Positions 19,117 to 28,272 of a stretch of DNA of 64,000 bases are shown here, one piece after another. The DNA comes from Altericroceibacterium indicum (lineage in GTDB: Bacteria > Pseudomonadota > Alphaproteobacteria > Sphingomonadales > Sphingomonadaceae): positions 310,001 through 374,000 of the forward strand of contig NZ_WTYQ01000002.1 in assembly GCF_009828105.1 (NCBI RefSeq), given 5' to 3'. The notes under the pieces are model-generated. The model worked only from the letters and a program-made list of their open reading frames with translations. It searched no databases and had not been told where the DNA came from. The first letter of the stretch is position 1. Every line of letters starts with the position of its first letter. A program made the translations under genes and the position numbers.

Positions 19117-20573
19117 TAGTTTTCCCTGGCGGTGAAGTGCGCAACAACGCGCCCCAGCCCCACCGAATTCGATCCTTTGACGAGAACGGCATCACCAGCA
19201 AGGAGACCAAATTCCTCCAATGCTGCAATAGCTTCGCCCGGTCCGGCGCAATGGGCAAAGGGAATGACCTTGCCAAGCGCCTTTTGTGCATTGTGGTCTA
19301 ATTCCCGCGCGAGGGCCGTCATTTCGTCACCAACCAGCACGGCGAAATCCACTCCAGCTTCCAGCAGCGGTTCTGCCAACTGCGCGTGGAAGCCTTCAGC
19401 GAAATCTCCAAGCTCCTTCATAGACCCAAGAACTGCGATACGGCGCGATGCGGGCGTCTGCCCCAATTGCGCCAGAGTGGCCCGCATGGAAGCCGGATTG
19501 GCGTTGTAACTTTCGTCTATGAACAAGGCATGGCCACCGGGGGCATGAACCTTATGCCGCGCGCCACGCCCTTTGAGGCCGCCCATTTCGGACAGTGCCA
19601 GCCCGGCTGCACCCAGATCACCACCGGCCGCCTTCACCGCGCCCATCACCGCAAGCGAATTGGAAATCCAGTGATCACCCGGTTCCGCCACACCGTAGCA
19701 CAGGCGTTCATCACCGAGCGCCACGGTGACAAGAGAACCGCCATTGGCCGCTGGGATAGCATCAAGCAGGCGAATATCGGCATCACGTGAGCGGCCAAAG
19801 CTCAGAACTTTTGCGCCACAGCCAAGCGCTGCATTGCGCAAACGTTCAAAATGGACACTGTCTGCCGGGATCACCGCTGTACCGCCCTGGACGATGCCAG
19901 CGAAGATTTCCGCCTTGGCATCGGCAATCGCTTCTTCAGAGCCAAGATTTTCAATATGAGCGGGAGCGATGGTGGTGATGACCGCCACATTGGGGCGCAC
20001 CTGCGCAGTCAATCCGGCAATCTCACCCTTGTGATTCATCCCCATTTCAAAAATGCCATAACGGCTGCGTGCGGGCATCCGTGCGAGGCTCAAAGGTACA
20101 CCGACATGGTTGTTATAACTGCGGATGGAGCGATGGGCCGCGCCCCGGCTGGAACGCTCAAGCGCCGCGAAAATCGCTTCCTTCACCCCCGTCTTGCCGA
20201 CAGAGCCGGTCACACCAATAATTTGCCCGCGAACCCGTGCCCGCGCTGCGGCTGCGAGCTTTTCCAAGGCGGCATTGGTATCGCTGACAAGGATATGTGG
20301 CCAGTCAATCGGACGATCAACAATTGCGGCTGTAGCCCCATTGGCGAAGGCTTTATCAAGAAAGCGGTGCCCATCCATGGATTCACCGCGCAATGCGAAG
20401 AACAGATCACCAGGGCTGACATCACGGCTGTCAATTTCGACGCCCGAAACACGGAAACTGCCGCTGGCCACACCATCCACCGCAGTCGCAAGAGAGGGTG
20501 CATCCCACAGGCTGATCGGCAACGCATCGCGTTTGCGCTGCGGCCAATGGAGAACCTGTCGGACAGCGCTCAT
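19116..20573 (-). CDS. murF: UDP-MurNAc-tripeptide--D-Ala-D-Ala ligase
   Basis: Completes the cytoplasmic precursor by adding D-Ala-D-Ala made by Ddl. The 485-residue product has an N-domain containing [20 protein letters not shown]. The ATP loop [16 protein letters not shown] is typical of MurF, having SVGKT where the other Mur ligases have a TNGK or THGK loop. [17 protein letters not shown] and [17 protein letters not shown] are C-domain motifs. It overlaps murE by four bases and mraY by one. Confidence 0.97.
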   Translation of the reverse strand: MSAVRQVLHWPQRKRDALPISLWDAPSLATAVDGVASGSFRVSGVEIDSRDVSPGDLFFALRGESMDGHRFLDKAFANGATAAIVDRPIDWPHILVSDTNAALEKLAAAARARVRGQIIGVTGSVGKTGVKEAIFAALERSSRGAAHRSIRSYNNHVGVPLSLARMPARSRYGIFEMGMNHKGEIAGLTAQVRPNVAVITTIAPAHIENLGSEEAIADAKAEIFAGIVQGGTAVIPADSVHFERLRNAALGCGAKVLSFGRSRDADIRLLDAIPAANGGSLVTVALGDERLCYGVAEPGDHWISNSLAVMGAVKAAGGDLGAAGLALSEMGGLKGRGARHKVHAPGGHALFIDESYNANPASMRATLAQLGQTPASRRIAVLGSMKELGDFAEGFHAQLAEPLLEAGVDFAVLVGDEMTALARELDHNAQKALGKVIPFAHCAGPGEAIAALEEFGLLAGDAVLVKGSNSVGLGRVVAHFTAREN

Positions 20574-22036
20574 GCGTTAACCCCCGCCTGCGCTGCGCAT
20601 TCACGCGCTACGCTTACATCGTCAAATGGCAGCACTTTTGTTGCCTCCCCTGAGCCGATGATCTGGCCCTGCTCGTGCCCCTTGCCTGCAATCAGGACAA
20701 TATCTTGAGGGCCAGCTTGGCGGATTGCGGCGGAAATGGCTTCCCTGCGATCGCCGATTTCCACAGCTTCGGGTGCGCCTTCAAGCACTTGCGCGCGAAT
20801 TGCGGCCGGATCTTCACCACGCGGGTTGTCATCAGTGACGATCACCACATCCGCCAGTTCAGCCGCCACGCTGCCCATCGGCGCGCGCTTTCCATTGTCC
20901 CGGTCCCCGCCTGCACCAAAGGCCACGATGAGCTTGCCTGCAACATGCGGGCGCAAGGCTTCAATGGCTGCGCCAAGCGCATCAGGCGTATGGGCATAAT
21001 CGACATAGACCGGTGCGCCGACGGCAGTAATCACCGCGCGCTCCAACCGTCCACGCACCGGCTGCAAACGGCCCAGCGCATCAAATACCCGCACCGGATC
21101 GCTGCCAGTAGCAATCGCCAGACCCGCCGCAACCAGCGCATTGGAAACCTGATAGGCACCGATGAGCGAAAGCTTCACCTTGCGCTCAACACCATCAAAG
21201 CTGAGGGTCAATTCCTGACCCAATTGCCCCGCCTGCCGATCAAGCAGGCGAATGCTCTCGCCCTGCTGGCCGACAGTAAAAGCCTGCAATCCGCGTTGCT
21301 GTGCACGGGCAATAGCCCTAGCAGACCAAGCATCATCGGCCCAGATGACTGCCACACCATCATCCACGACCACTTCATCAAACAAGCGCATCTTGGCTGC
21401 GAAATAATCATCCATATCGGCATGATAATCGAGATGATCGCGGCTAAGATTGGTGAAAGCACCAGCCTTTACGGGCAGCCCTTCATTGCGGAACTGGGAC
21501 AGACCGTGACTTGATGCTTCATAGGCGACATGGCTCACCCCTTCACGGGCAAGGCCCGTCATATTGGACAAAAAGGTCACAATATCGGGCGTGGTGAGGC
21601 CGGTAGAAACGCTTTCATCCGGTGTTGTCACACCCAGCGTGCCAATGGACGCCGCACGTTCCCCAGTCATCCGCCAGATCTGACGGGTCATTTCGGCGGT
21701 GGAGGTTTTGCCGTTGGTTCCGGTCACCGCCACAATCGTTTCAGGCACCGGGCGGAAAAACTGTGCGGCAAGCAATGCAAACGCCCGGCGCGGCTCGTCA
21801 TCGGCAATGTGCAGCGCGCCTTCGACTTTGGCTTCAGGCCGCGCAACGATGGCAATGGCCCCGGCAGCAATAGCGGCAGGAATGAAATCCTCGCCATTTA
21901 CCTTGGCACCCTGAAATGCGCCGAATACTGTGCCGGGGGCAACCTTGCGGTTATCGATAGCGAATCCCGTTACCTGCTGATCCAGATGTTCTTCGCTATT
22001 GCGCCCTACGGATTGCAACAGTTTCGCCAGCTTCAT
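20570..22036 (-). CDS. murE: UDP-MurNAc-L-Ala-D-Glu--meso-diaminopimelate ligase
   Basis: Adds the third amino acid of the stem peptide. The 488-residue product has the ATP loop VAVTGTNGKTSTAEM. It also has FTNLSRDHLDYHADMDDYFAAK and YVDYAHTPDALGAAI. The specificity loop VIVTDDNPRGEDPAAI contains DNPR, the motif that selects meso-diaminopimelate rather than lysine, so the wall should be of the usual Gram-negative DAP type. It shares one base with the ftsI stop and four with murF. Confidence 0.97.
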   Translation of the reverse strand: MKLAKLLQSVGRNSEEHLDQQVTGFAIDNRKVAPGTVFGAFQGAKVNGEDFIPAAIAAGAIAIVARPEAKVEGALHIADDEPRRAFALLAAQFFRPVPETIVAVTGTNGKTSTAEMTRQIWRMTGERAASIGTLGVTTPDESVSTGLTTPDIVTFLSNMTGLAREGVSHVAYEASSHGLSQFRNEGLPVKAGAFTNLSRDHLDYHADMDDYFAAKMRLFDEVVVDDGVAVIWADDAWSARAIARAQQRGLQAFTVGQQGESIRLLDRQAGQLGQELTLSFDGVERKVKLSLIGAYQVSNALVAAGLAIATGSDPVRVFDALGRLQPVRGRLERAVITAVGAPVYVDYAHTPDALGAAIEALRPHVAGKLIVAFGAGGDRDNGKRAPMGSVAAELADVVIVTDDNPRGEDPAAIRAQVLEGAPEAVEIGDRREAISAAIRQAGPQDIVLIAGKGHEQGQIIGSGEATKVLPFDDVSVARECAAQAGVNA

Positions 22037-23757
22037 TACTCACCTCCATGCACCAACGGCCTCAGATCGGAGAGGTCAATATCGCGTGAACTGTCAGGCT
22101 TCACCCCCAGCATAGGACCAATTCGGGGGACAAGTCGTCCAACGATAGGTGCTGCGTTCCATGCAGCCGTACGCTGATAGGAGCTGGCCTGCGTGCCTTT
22201 GGGCTCATCCAGCATGGCAATCACGACATAGCGCGGCTTATCCATCGGGAAGGCTGCGGCGAAGGTCGAAACCAGCGTATGATGGCGATAACCGCCATTG
22301 CCCGGCTTTTCCGCCGACCCGGTTTTACCGCCCACACGAAAGCCCGGCGCATCCGCATTCCGGCCCGTGCCAAACACCGCAATCATGCGGAGTAATTGAT
22401 TCATTCGAGCGCTAGTGCTCGCCTTGAACACCCGGCGGCCACGTGGTGCCTCGCCCGGCCCAAGCTTGTGCAAAGTCGCCGGCCGCCAGATTCCGCCATT
22501 GACCATTGCCGCATAGGCCGAAGCCAGATGCAGTGGCGTCACCGCAATACCATGGCCATAGCTGACCGTCATACCGCGCAACCGGCCCCAGTCGCTTTTC
22601 TGCCAGATCGGAAAGCCCCGAGCCGGAAGTTCGATATAGGGCCGTTCATTCATACCAAGGTCCGCCATTGTCTTCTTCAAACGCTTGGGGCCCAGTTCAT
22701 CCGCAATTTGCGCGGTGACGATGTTGGACGAATGAATCAGCGCTTCAGGCACGTTCAACGTGTCCCCCATCGGGTGGCTATCCCGAATGTGGAAGCCGCC
22801 AATCGCAATGGGCTTGCGCGATTGATAGCGTTTGGACAGATCCGTCACCACACCAGCATCAATCGCTGCTGCCACGCTCAAAGGCTTGAAGGTCGAACCC
22901 AGTTCGTAAACTTGGTTAGTCACCCGGTTGAACATGTTCTTTTCACCTGCCGCATCGATCTTGTTGGGATCAAATTCCGGCAGCGAGGCCAGTGCCATCA
23001 CCTCGCCCGTATCGACATCAAGCACAATGCCAGCAGCACCCACGGCATCCACCATCAGCATCCCGCGCCGCAATTCATCTTCGAGCGCGCCCTGCACCCG
23101 CATGTCGATGGAAAGCTTTTGCGGTGTACCGCGAGTGGCCGGATCGGTCAGCACTTTGTCGAGCACCTGCTCCATGCCTACACGGCCATGCCCATCGGCC
23201 GCGACATAGCCAAGGACATGGGCCGCCATATTACCTTGCGGATAATAGCGGTCTGTTTCCTGCGGCAATTCCAGTGCGACTTCGCCAATTTCATGCACCT
23301 GATTGGCTTCTTCAGGCAAAACTCGGCGGCGCAGATAACCCGCTTTTCCTTTGGCGAGCTGTTCCGCAACTTGCTTTTCATCAAGGTCGGGGAAAATTGC
23401 TTTCAGCCTCGCAGCCACTTTCTCGGGCGACTTGACCAGTGGAGAGCCACTGTCGCCCATGGCCTTGGGATTATACCACAGCGCATAGGCTGGAAAGGCA
23501 CGGGCAAGCGGAGCCCCGTTCCGGTCGGTAATCTCCCCGCGCGAAGGGAGCAGCGCTTCTGCCAGAGAGCGAGTCTGCGGCGCAGGCTGCACAAAGCCAA
23601 TATAGGTTAAACGCAAAAGGGCCGCCAAAGCGACCAGCGTAAACCCGGCGATGACCAGCAACAGCCGCAAGCGGGCCGTCAGCAGCGAATGCTGTCTGAT
23701 ATGAACGAGCTGCCCTCGTCCTTTGCTCAAAGCAGCACTCGCTGTGAGTGAGGTCAT
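22036..23757 (-). CDS. ftsI: Septal transpeptidase FtsI (PBP3)
   Basis: Class B penicillin-binding protein that cross-links septal peptidoglycan together with FtsW. The 573-residue product has a short cytoplasmic tail, one membrane span near 30-50 and the non-catalytic pedestal starting at RGEITDRNGAPLAR. The transpeptidase domain carries all three active-site motifs: STFK with Ser288, SSN at 343-345 and KTG at 478-480. It overlaps ftsL by four bases and meets murE at a single base. Confidence 0.97.
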   Translation of the reverse strand: MTSLTASAALSKGRGQLVHIRQHSLLTARLRLLLVIAGFTLVALAALLRLTYIGFVQPAPQTRSLAEALLPSRGEITDRNGAPLARAFPAYALWYNPKAMGDSGSPLVKSPEKVAARLKAIFPDLDEKQVAEQLAKGKAGYLRRRVLPEEANQVHEIGEVALELPQETDRYYPQGNMAAHVLGYVAADGHGRVGMEQVLDKVLTDPATRGTPQKLSIDMRVQGALEDELRRGMLMVDAVGAAGIVLDVDTGEVMALASLPEFDPNKIDAAGEKNMFNRVTNQVYELGSTFKPLSVAAAIDAGVVTDLSKRYQSRKPIAIGGFHIRDSHPMGDTLNVPEALIHSSNIVTAQIADELGPKRLKKTMADLGMNERPYIELPARGFPIWQKSDWGRLRGMTVSYGHGIAVTPLHLASAYAAMVNGGIWRPATLHKLGPGEAPRGRRVFKASTSARMNQLLRMIAVFGTGRNADAPGFRVGGKTGSAEKPGNGGYRHHTLVSTFAAAFPMDKPRYVVIAMLDEPKGTQASSYQRTAAWNAAPIVGRLVPRIGPMLGVKPDSSRDIDLSDLRPLVHGGE

Positions 23758-24269
23758 TCAGTACCACCCCCCGCTACAGCCCCCAATGCAATCCGCATCG
23801 GGCCACCACCAAGGCGCGCGCCTGAACGTCCGCTATGTGCCGAACCGCCGGTTTCAACCAAAGCTTCATCCAGCGGCTTGCCGGTCAGCGGTGAAACGAA
23901 TTGTGGAAATGGCGGGGCTCCATTGGCATCGCCATTGCGGGCAACGCGGATCGGCTCTGGCGCGCCGACAGCACGCGGCGTGCCCAGACTTGCCAACTGG
24001 CGCTCATTCTCAATGAACTGAGCGGAATCAGGCGCACGGTAGCCAAATTCCAACCGATTCCAATTGGCCAGTTGCTGCTGGCTGGAACGGGTTTCAAATT
24101 CGGTTTCGAGCAGCATCTTGGAGTTTTCAAGCCCCACAATCTGACGTTCCGCGCGCACGACATCGCTTCTCACCGCATGGACCTTCAAATGCAGCATGAG
24201 GTAAAGCCCCGTACACAGGGCGAGAGCGGCGATCCAGCCAATACGGCGAATGCGGCTTTGCGGTGTCAT
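23754..24269 (-). CDS. ftsL: Cell division protein FtsL, long form
   Basis: Small bitopic divisome protein expected to pair with an FtsB-like partner. The 171-residue product has a basic N-terminus, one membrane span ([19 protein letters not shown]) and a periplasmic heptad-like stretch ([25 protein letters not shown]) leading to [15 protein letters not shown]. Identification rests on this topology and on its place between rsmH and ftsI. A Pro/Gly/Ala-rich tail of about 75 residues makes it longer than the usual 90-120. Four-base overlaps on both sides. Confidence 0.88.
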   Translation of the reverse strand: MTPQSRIRRIGWIAALALCTGLYLMLHLKVHAVRSDVVRAERQIVGLENSKMLLETEFETRSSQQQLANWNRLEFGYRAPDSAQFIENERQLASLGTPRAVGAPEPIRVARNGDANGAPPFPQFVSPLTGKPLDEALVETGGSAHSGRSGARLGGGPMRIALGAVAGGGTE

Positions 24270-25207
24270 ACGACCTCCCTTAATGGTGCTGAGGTGCGGC
24301 GGGCGCTGCGCAAAGTGGCAGAGCGCGAACGTGGGTTTCTATCGATTTCCTGATCCGTGGCGCGGATGGCCTTGGACACATCTGAGAACACGGCATTATT
24401 CTGATCCGGCATTAGCGGCATGTGGCGCGACCCCCGCGCATTGCCGCCGGACGCTTCGCGCAAAAACCGCTTTACGATCCGATCTTCCAGACTGTGAAAG
24501 CTCACAACGGCGAGCCGCCCTTCGGGGCAGAGCAAACGTTCCGCCGCACGCAGACCTGCATCGAGCTCTTCCAGCTCTGCATTCACATGAATACGCACAG
24601 CCTGAAAGCTGCGTGTAGCCGGATCTTTGGGCGCTCCGGGGCGATAACCAAGAGCCTTGCGCACCACATGAGCAAATTGCGCGGTCGTTTCCAGTGGACG
24701 TGCGGCCACAACCGCGCGGGCAACGCGGCGGGACTGGCGTTCTTCCCCATATTGGAACAGCACATCGGCGATGTCGCTCTCATCGGCTGTATTCAGGAAA
24801 TCGGCAGCGCTATCGCCTTCCTGGCTCATGCGCATATCCAGCGGCCCATCCTGCGAAAAGGCAAAGCCACGCCCAGCCTGATCGAGCTGCATGGAAGACA
24901 CGCCAATATCCATGGTCAGGCCATCCACCCGTTCAACTCCGGCTTCGCCAAGGCTTTCAACCATTTCAGAGAAGCGACGTGCATGGAGAACAAGGCGCGG
25001 TGGATTCTCCTGTGTTTCAGCCCATTCGCGGCCAGCAGAAATAGCATCGGGATCGCGATCAAATGCGTGAACGGTTGCGCCTGTATCCAGCAATGCACGG
25101 GTGTAACCACCGGCACCGAAGGTCGCATCGACCATCACTTCGCCGGGCTGCGGCGCAAGTGCAGCGATCACTTCATCAAGCAGCACCGGAATATGGGGAG
25201 CATTCAT
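24266..25207 (-). CDS. rsmH: 16S rRNA (cytosine-1402-N4) methyltransferase
   Basis: Methylates N4 of C1402 in the ribosomal P site; formerly MraW. The 313-residue product starts [18 protein letters not shown]-binding motifs follow: [28 protein letters not shown] and [42 protein letters not shown] is a family signature near the C-terminus. It overlaps the mraZ stop and the ftsL start by four bases each. Confidence 0.97.
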   Translation of the reverse strand: MNAPHIPVLLDEVIAALAPQPGEVMVDATFGAGGYTRALLDTGATVHAFDRDPDAISAGREWAETQENPPRLVLHARRFSEMVESLGEAGVERVDGLTMDIGVSSMQLDQAGRGFAFSQDGPLDMRMSQEGDSAADFLNTADESDIADVLFQYGEERQSRRVARAVVAARPLETTAQFAHVVRKALGYRPGAPKDPATRSFQAVRIHVNAELEELDAGLRAAERLLCPEGRLAVVSFHSLEDRIVKRFLREASGGNARGSRHMPLMPDQNNAVFSDVSKAIRATDQEIDRNPRSRSATLRSARRTSAPLREVV

Positions 25208-25704
25208 GCCTTTTTCCCCTTTGTTTCATTTTCGATTTCGAGTTGACGACAGGCCGCTTGCGCAGGCTCCCAGCCTTCACCCATCTTGTAGAGTTCTACC
25301 GGGCTCCACAGCATGAAGAAGCTGCCAGCACCCTGAAAGAACACGCCTTTTTCTAGGCAGCCGAGTTCCGTCAAATGATCGGGCATCACAAAACGGCCGC
25401 TGGCATCAAAAGGAAGCTGGGAAAAGCCGTAAAGCTGCATCGCCCGCAGATCGCGGTCAAAATCACGACCAAGGCGCAGAGCACGCTCTTCTTCACGATC
25501 AATCTGGATTTCAAGTTCGCCCCGGCGGCTAAGGCCAAAGCCAGTCAGGCAATTCCAGCGTTCATGCTTGGCAATGCACAGAATGCGGCCACCGCTAGAT
25601 TCGGTGACAGGCTTACGAAACGCTGGCGGCAGAACATAGCGGCTCTTTTCGCCGCGAAGCGAAAAAGCTTGTCCACTATATCCAATTGGCTGCGTCTCGG
25701 CCAC
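25204..25704 (-). CDS. mraZ: Transcriptional regulator MraZ
   Basis: First gene of the dcw cluster. It encodes a ring-forming DNA-binding protein with two SpoVT/AbrB-like halves that represses its own operon in E. coli. The 166-residue product has the second-half motif DASGRFVMP intact. The first half reads GEKSRYVLP where families usually have DxKGR, so the acidic residue is displaced. The start is GTG at 25704 with a weak GGGGG upstream. It overlaps rsmH by four bases. Candidate operator repeats lie 150-185 bases upstream. Confidence 0.93.
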   Translation of the reverse strand: MAETQPIGYSGQAFSLRGEKSRYVLPPAFRKPVTESSGGRILCIAKHERWNCLTGFGLSRRGELEIQIDREEERALRLGRDFDRDLRAMQLYGFSQLPFDASGRFVMPDHLTELGCLEKGVFFQGAGSFFMLWSPVELYKMGEGWEPAQAACRQLEIENETKGKKA

Positions 25705-25853
25705 TGAGCCAGCGCCCCCGTTTCACCCTGTTTAAACACCATCGGCACAAGCCCCCTCGCAAGGCGCGTGCAACCGCACGGCCAAACACTCAATTCAAAG
25801 AGCGCATGCCAGGAAACTTACCCGATAGAGCAAGTCTTAACCCGTGAAAGGGC

Positions 25854-25887
25854 GGGATGGAAGGGGAAAACAGGGGATTTTCGGGGA
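25854..25887. promoter_or_regulatory. Candidate MraZ operator: GGGGA repeats with 10-base period
   Basis: On the plus strand GGGGA occurs at 25863, 25873 and 25883, exactly ten bases apart, preceded by GGGAT at 25854. MraZ of E. coli is known to bind three G-rich 5-mers with this period upstream of its own gene. The match in spacing and location supports an operator. The repeat text and the strand differ from the E. coli TGGGN boxes, so this is inference. Confidence 0.5.
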
Positions 25888-25959
25888 TAGCATTTTAAAT
25901 CATTGTTTTTAAACGAATTTAGATAGAATACCTGCTCTATAATACTTAACGAAATCCTG

Positions 25960-25991
25960 CCGGAAAATGGTGGTTTTCTCTTATTTTCCGG
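25960..25991. repeat. Perfect 9-bp inverted repeat upstream of mraZ
   Basis: CCGGAAAAT (25960-25968) and ATTTTCCGG (25983-25991) flank a 14-base spacer. There is no following T-run on either strand, so it is a poor terminator. It may be a regulator site or an mRNA hairpin in the tail of the DUF4350 transcript. Confidence 0.45.
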
Positions 25992-26055
25992 TAAGATGCG
26001 GCGGGGTGATTCCACCCTGTCCCGCATTTTCCCCGAAATCACACAAAACTATGAC

Positions 26056-26853
26056 CTAATCCCGTGATTTCCCCAGGTCGCGAGTGGCATAGGCCCAATG
26101 CATCAGGAAACGCAGATCATCCGCCACAGAATCTGTGAGCGGGTCGGGATTCAGCAACGCCGCATCCGCCAAAATCATCGCACGTCCTGCGCCAATCTGG
26201 CAATCGGCAAGCAATCCGCTGAAGCGCAGTTTGCATTCAGCACCCGAAGCGGCTGTCTGCAGGGCAAAAGACCCAGCCAATTGCACCGGAAGCGAAACCC
26301 CCGCATCCTCATCGGATTGAACGCCAGAGGATTGGCTTTCATCAAATGAGAGCGAAAGCCCCCAATGCTGCAAGATGGGTGAAAGCAATATCACGTCCTG
26401 AGGTCGCCGCCGGTCGCCAATCGGATAATTCGAATGGCCCGTCATCATCGGATCAGCGAATATGAGCACATGCCCACCGTCCCTCACCCAATCATCCAGC
26501 GCTACATTCTCTGACGGGGAAAGTGCCCGCGGTTGAGCAAGCAGGAGGTTATGCTGCTTAGACAGCACCTCTGCATCGAGCAGGCTGACAGGCTCAAGCT
26601 CATAAGTCTCTTCCAGCACGGCCCTCGCCCAATGTGGCTCAGCAGTGCCGTTGATCACGTCAGCCAGATCTGCTGCCTCTCCCCAATAAATGGGAATAGT
26701 CCCCATCAGGGCCAGCTTCTCATGCTGAGGTTGAGAAGAGGCAGCTTCCGCCGCAGCAGCATTCGCCATCCCCGCAGTCCCAAGCAGAGCAATAAGCGCT
26801 GCACAGGCTGAAAAGAACGAGCATTTAAGGTATAATCTGTGTGGGTTCCACAT
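26056..26853 (-). CDS. Exported DUF4350/GldG-like protein, function unknown
   Basis: A 265-residue predicted exported protein. A signal peptide (KCSFFSACAALIALLGTAG, then MANAAAA) is followed by a globular domain. That domain has GHVLIFADPMMTGHSNYPIG and ILSPILQHWGLSLSFDESQS, segments that resemble the DUF4350/GldG group of gliding-type ABC-transport-associated proteins. The resemblance is from memory and moderate. A pair of cysteines (AECKLRFSGLLADCQIG) could form a disulphide. ATG 26853 is chosen for the signal peptide and overlaps the preceding small gene by 29 bases, implying coupling. Confidence 0.6.
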   Translation of the reverse strand: MWNPHRLYLKCSFFSACAALIALLGTAGMANAAAAEAASSQPQHEKLALMGTIPIYWGEAADLADVINGTAEPHWARAVLEETYELEPVSLLDAEVLSKQHNLLLAQPRALSPSENVALDDWVRDGGHVLIFADPMMTGHSNYPIGDRRRPQDVILLSPILQHWGLSLSFDESQSSGVQSDEDAGVSLPVQLAGSFALQTAASGAECKLRFSGLLADCQIGAGRAMILADAALLNPDPLTDSVADDLRFLMHWAYATRDLGKSRD

Positions 26854-27190
26854 CGCCCGATTCCGGCAGCATATTCGGCTCAGGCGACACGTCTTTGGGC
26901 TTTTCTGCCGGAAGGTCTGGCACCACACCTGCATCAGCCAGAGGGTCACTCCCTTGCGATATATCCTTGGGCGCAACCGTGGGGGCTGCTTCGGGAACCG
27001 CAGTAGACTGAGTCTGCTGCGCCTGATCGATCACAATATTCGCCAATCCGACGAGCAGTATCATAACCGCCAACCCAGCAAAGCCCACCTGCAAACGCTG
27101 AACAGATTGCTTGCGCGAGATATCGAGAGGGGCAGCATTGCGCGCCCCTTTCGAATCCAGTCCGGGCATATTGTTAGGATTTGTAGCCAT
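26825..27190 (-). CDS. Small single-span membrane protein, function unknown
   Basis: A 121-residue protein with a soluble basic N-terminus of about 35 residues. One membrane span follows (FAGLAVMILLVGLANIVI). The outer tail is disordered and rich in Pro, Ala, Asp and Glu. No family is recognised. GGAACAG precedes the ATG. It lies 24 bases after cysK and overlaps the start of the DUF4350 gene by 29 bases, so these two envelope genes are probably cotranscribed and may act together. The coding call rests on the overlap, the topology and the ribosome site. Confidence 0.65.
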   Translation of the reverse strand: MATNPNNMPGLDSKGARNAAPLDISRKQSVQRLQVGFAGLAVMILLVGLANIVIDQAQQTQSTAVPEAAPTVAPKDISQGSDPLADAGVVPDLPAEKPKDVSPEPNMLPESGDVEPTQIIP

Positions 27191-27214
27191 CTGTTCCAGA
27201 TTAGCGTGTGAAGA

Positions 27215-28210
27215 TTAACGCAGCCAGTCGAAAACCGGCAGCCCTTTCGATTCCAGCCATTCCCGATTGTAGAGCGAGGACAGGTAACGGAAACCCGTAT
27301 CGCACAGGATCGTGGCGACACGTGCATTCGGACCCAGTTTCTTGCCCAGTTCCACCGCGCCTGCGACATTGATCCCGGATGACAGGCCAAGGCACAGGCC
27401 TTCTTCGCGCAGCAGGCGAGCGACCCATATCAGGCCTTCCTCGTCCGAAATGCGAAATTGCGTGTCAATTGGTGCACCTTCCAGATTGGCGGTGATCCGG
27501 CCCTGCCCGATCCCTTCTGCCACAGAAGAGCCTTCCGCCTTCAATTCGCCATTGGCGTAATAATTATAAAGCGCTGCGCCATAAGGATCGGTCAAAGCGA
27601 TGGTGATGTTTTCATCAAACGCCTTCAGTCCAAGGCCCACGCCAGCAACGGTGCCGCCCGTGCCAGCGGCGCAGGTAAACCCGTCAACCCGCCCTTCAAG
27701 CTGCTCCCAGATTTCAGGGGCTGTGCTTTCAATATGGGCTTTGCGGTTGGCAGTATTGTCAAACTGATTGGCCCAGACCGCGCCTTCGGTTTCTTCTGCG
27801 AGACGGCGCGATGTGTGAACGAAATGGCCGGGGTTCTTGTATGGCGCAGCAGGCACCAGAACCAGTTCAGCGCCCAATGCGCGCAGCGTATCCATCTTTT
27901 CGCGCGATTGCGTTTCAGGCATCACGATGATGGATTTGTAACCCAGCGCATTGGCGACCAGCGCAATCCCGATCCCGGTATTGCCCGCAGTGCCTTCAAC
28001 CACTGTGCCGCCGGGCTTCAGCGCCCCGCGTGCTTCGGCATCCCGAATGATCCACAGGGCCGCACGGTCTTTAACCGAGGCCCCGGGATTGGCGAATTCG
28101 CATTTGCCATAAATTTCGCAACCGGCTGCTTCACTGGGACCTTTCAAAAGCACCAATGGTGTGTTGCCGATCAGTTTGAGCGTGTCATGTAATGCAGGAA
28201 GAACAGTCAT
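27215..28210 (-). CDS. cysK: Cysteine synthase family (O-acetylserine sulfhydrylase)
   Basis: PLP enzyme that makes cysteine from O-acetylserine and sulfide. The 331-residue product has the substrate loop LIGNTPLVLLKGP. The PLP lysine is in PGASVKDRA (Lys47), EGTAGNTGIGIAL is the asparagine loop, and CAAGTGGTVAGVGLGLK is the phosphate-binding loop. LCLGLSSGINVAGAVEL is the C-terminal motif. Closely related cystathionine beta-synthase-like proteins cannot be excluded on sequence reading alone. It is followed at 24 bases by the small membrane-protein gene. Confidence 0.88.
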   Translation of the reverse strand: MTVLPALHDTLKLIGNTPLVLLKGPSEAAGCEIYGKCEFANPGASVKDRAALWIIRDAEARGALKPGGTVVEGTAGNTGIGIALVANALGYKSIIVMPETQSREKMDTLRALGAELVLVPAAPYKNPGHFVHTSRRLAEETEGAVWANQFDNTANRKAHIESTAPEIWEQLEGRVDGFTCAAGTGGTVAGVGLGLKAFDENITIALTDPYGAALYNYYANGELKAEGSSVAEGIGQGRITANLEGAPIDTQFRISDEEGLIWVARLLREEGLCLGLSSGINVAGAVELGKKLGPNARVATILCDTGFRYLSSLYNREWLESKGLPVFDWLR

Positions 28211-28272
28211 GCCCTATGAGTTAGGGTGTCCTTCCTGCTTAGGCAACGCAGTAACGCTTGGGCCTCAAGAAA

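Larger units (their letters stand above)
25705..26055. other. Control region upstream of mraZ
   Basis: These 351 gene-free bases lie between mraZ and the DUF4350 gene, both on the minus strand. They hold a GGGGA repeat array (25854-25887), a distinctly AT-rich core (25888-25990) that is the likely promoter zone, a 9-bp perfect inverted repeat (25960-25991) and a second shorter GGGGA-like array on the opposite strand (26011-26035). TATTAT on the minus strand near 25940 could be a -10 box, but its -35 is poor. No small ORF is supported. Confidence 0.6.

Noticed and set aside
25890-25925. Two TTAA boxes on the minus strand upstream of mraZ resembling a CtrA site.
   Set aside because: The spacing is 10 bases instead of the required 7, and the region is simply AT-rich.
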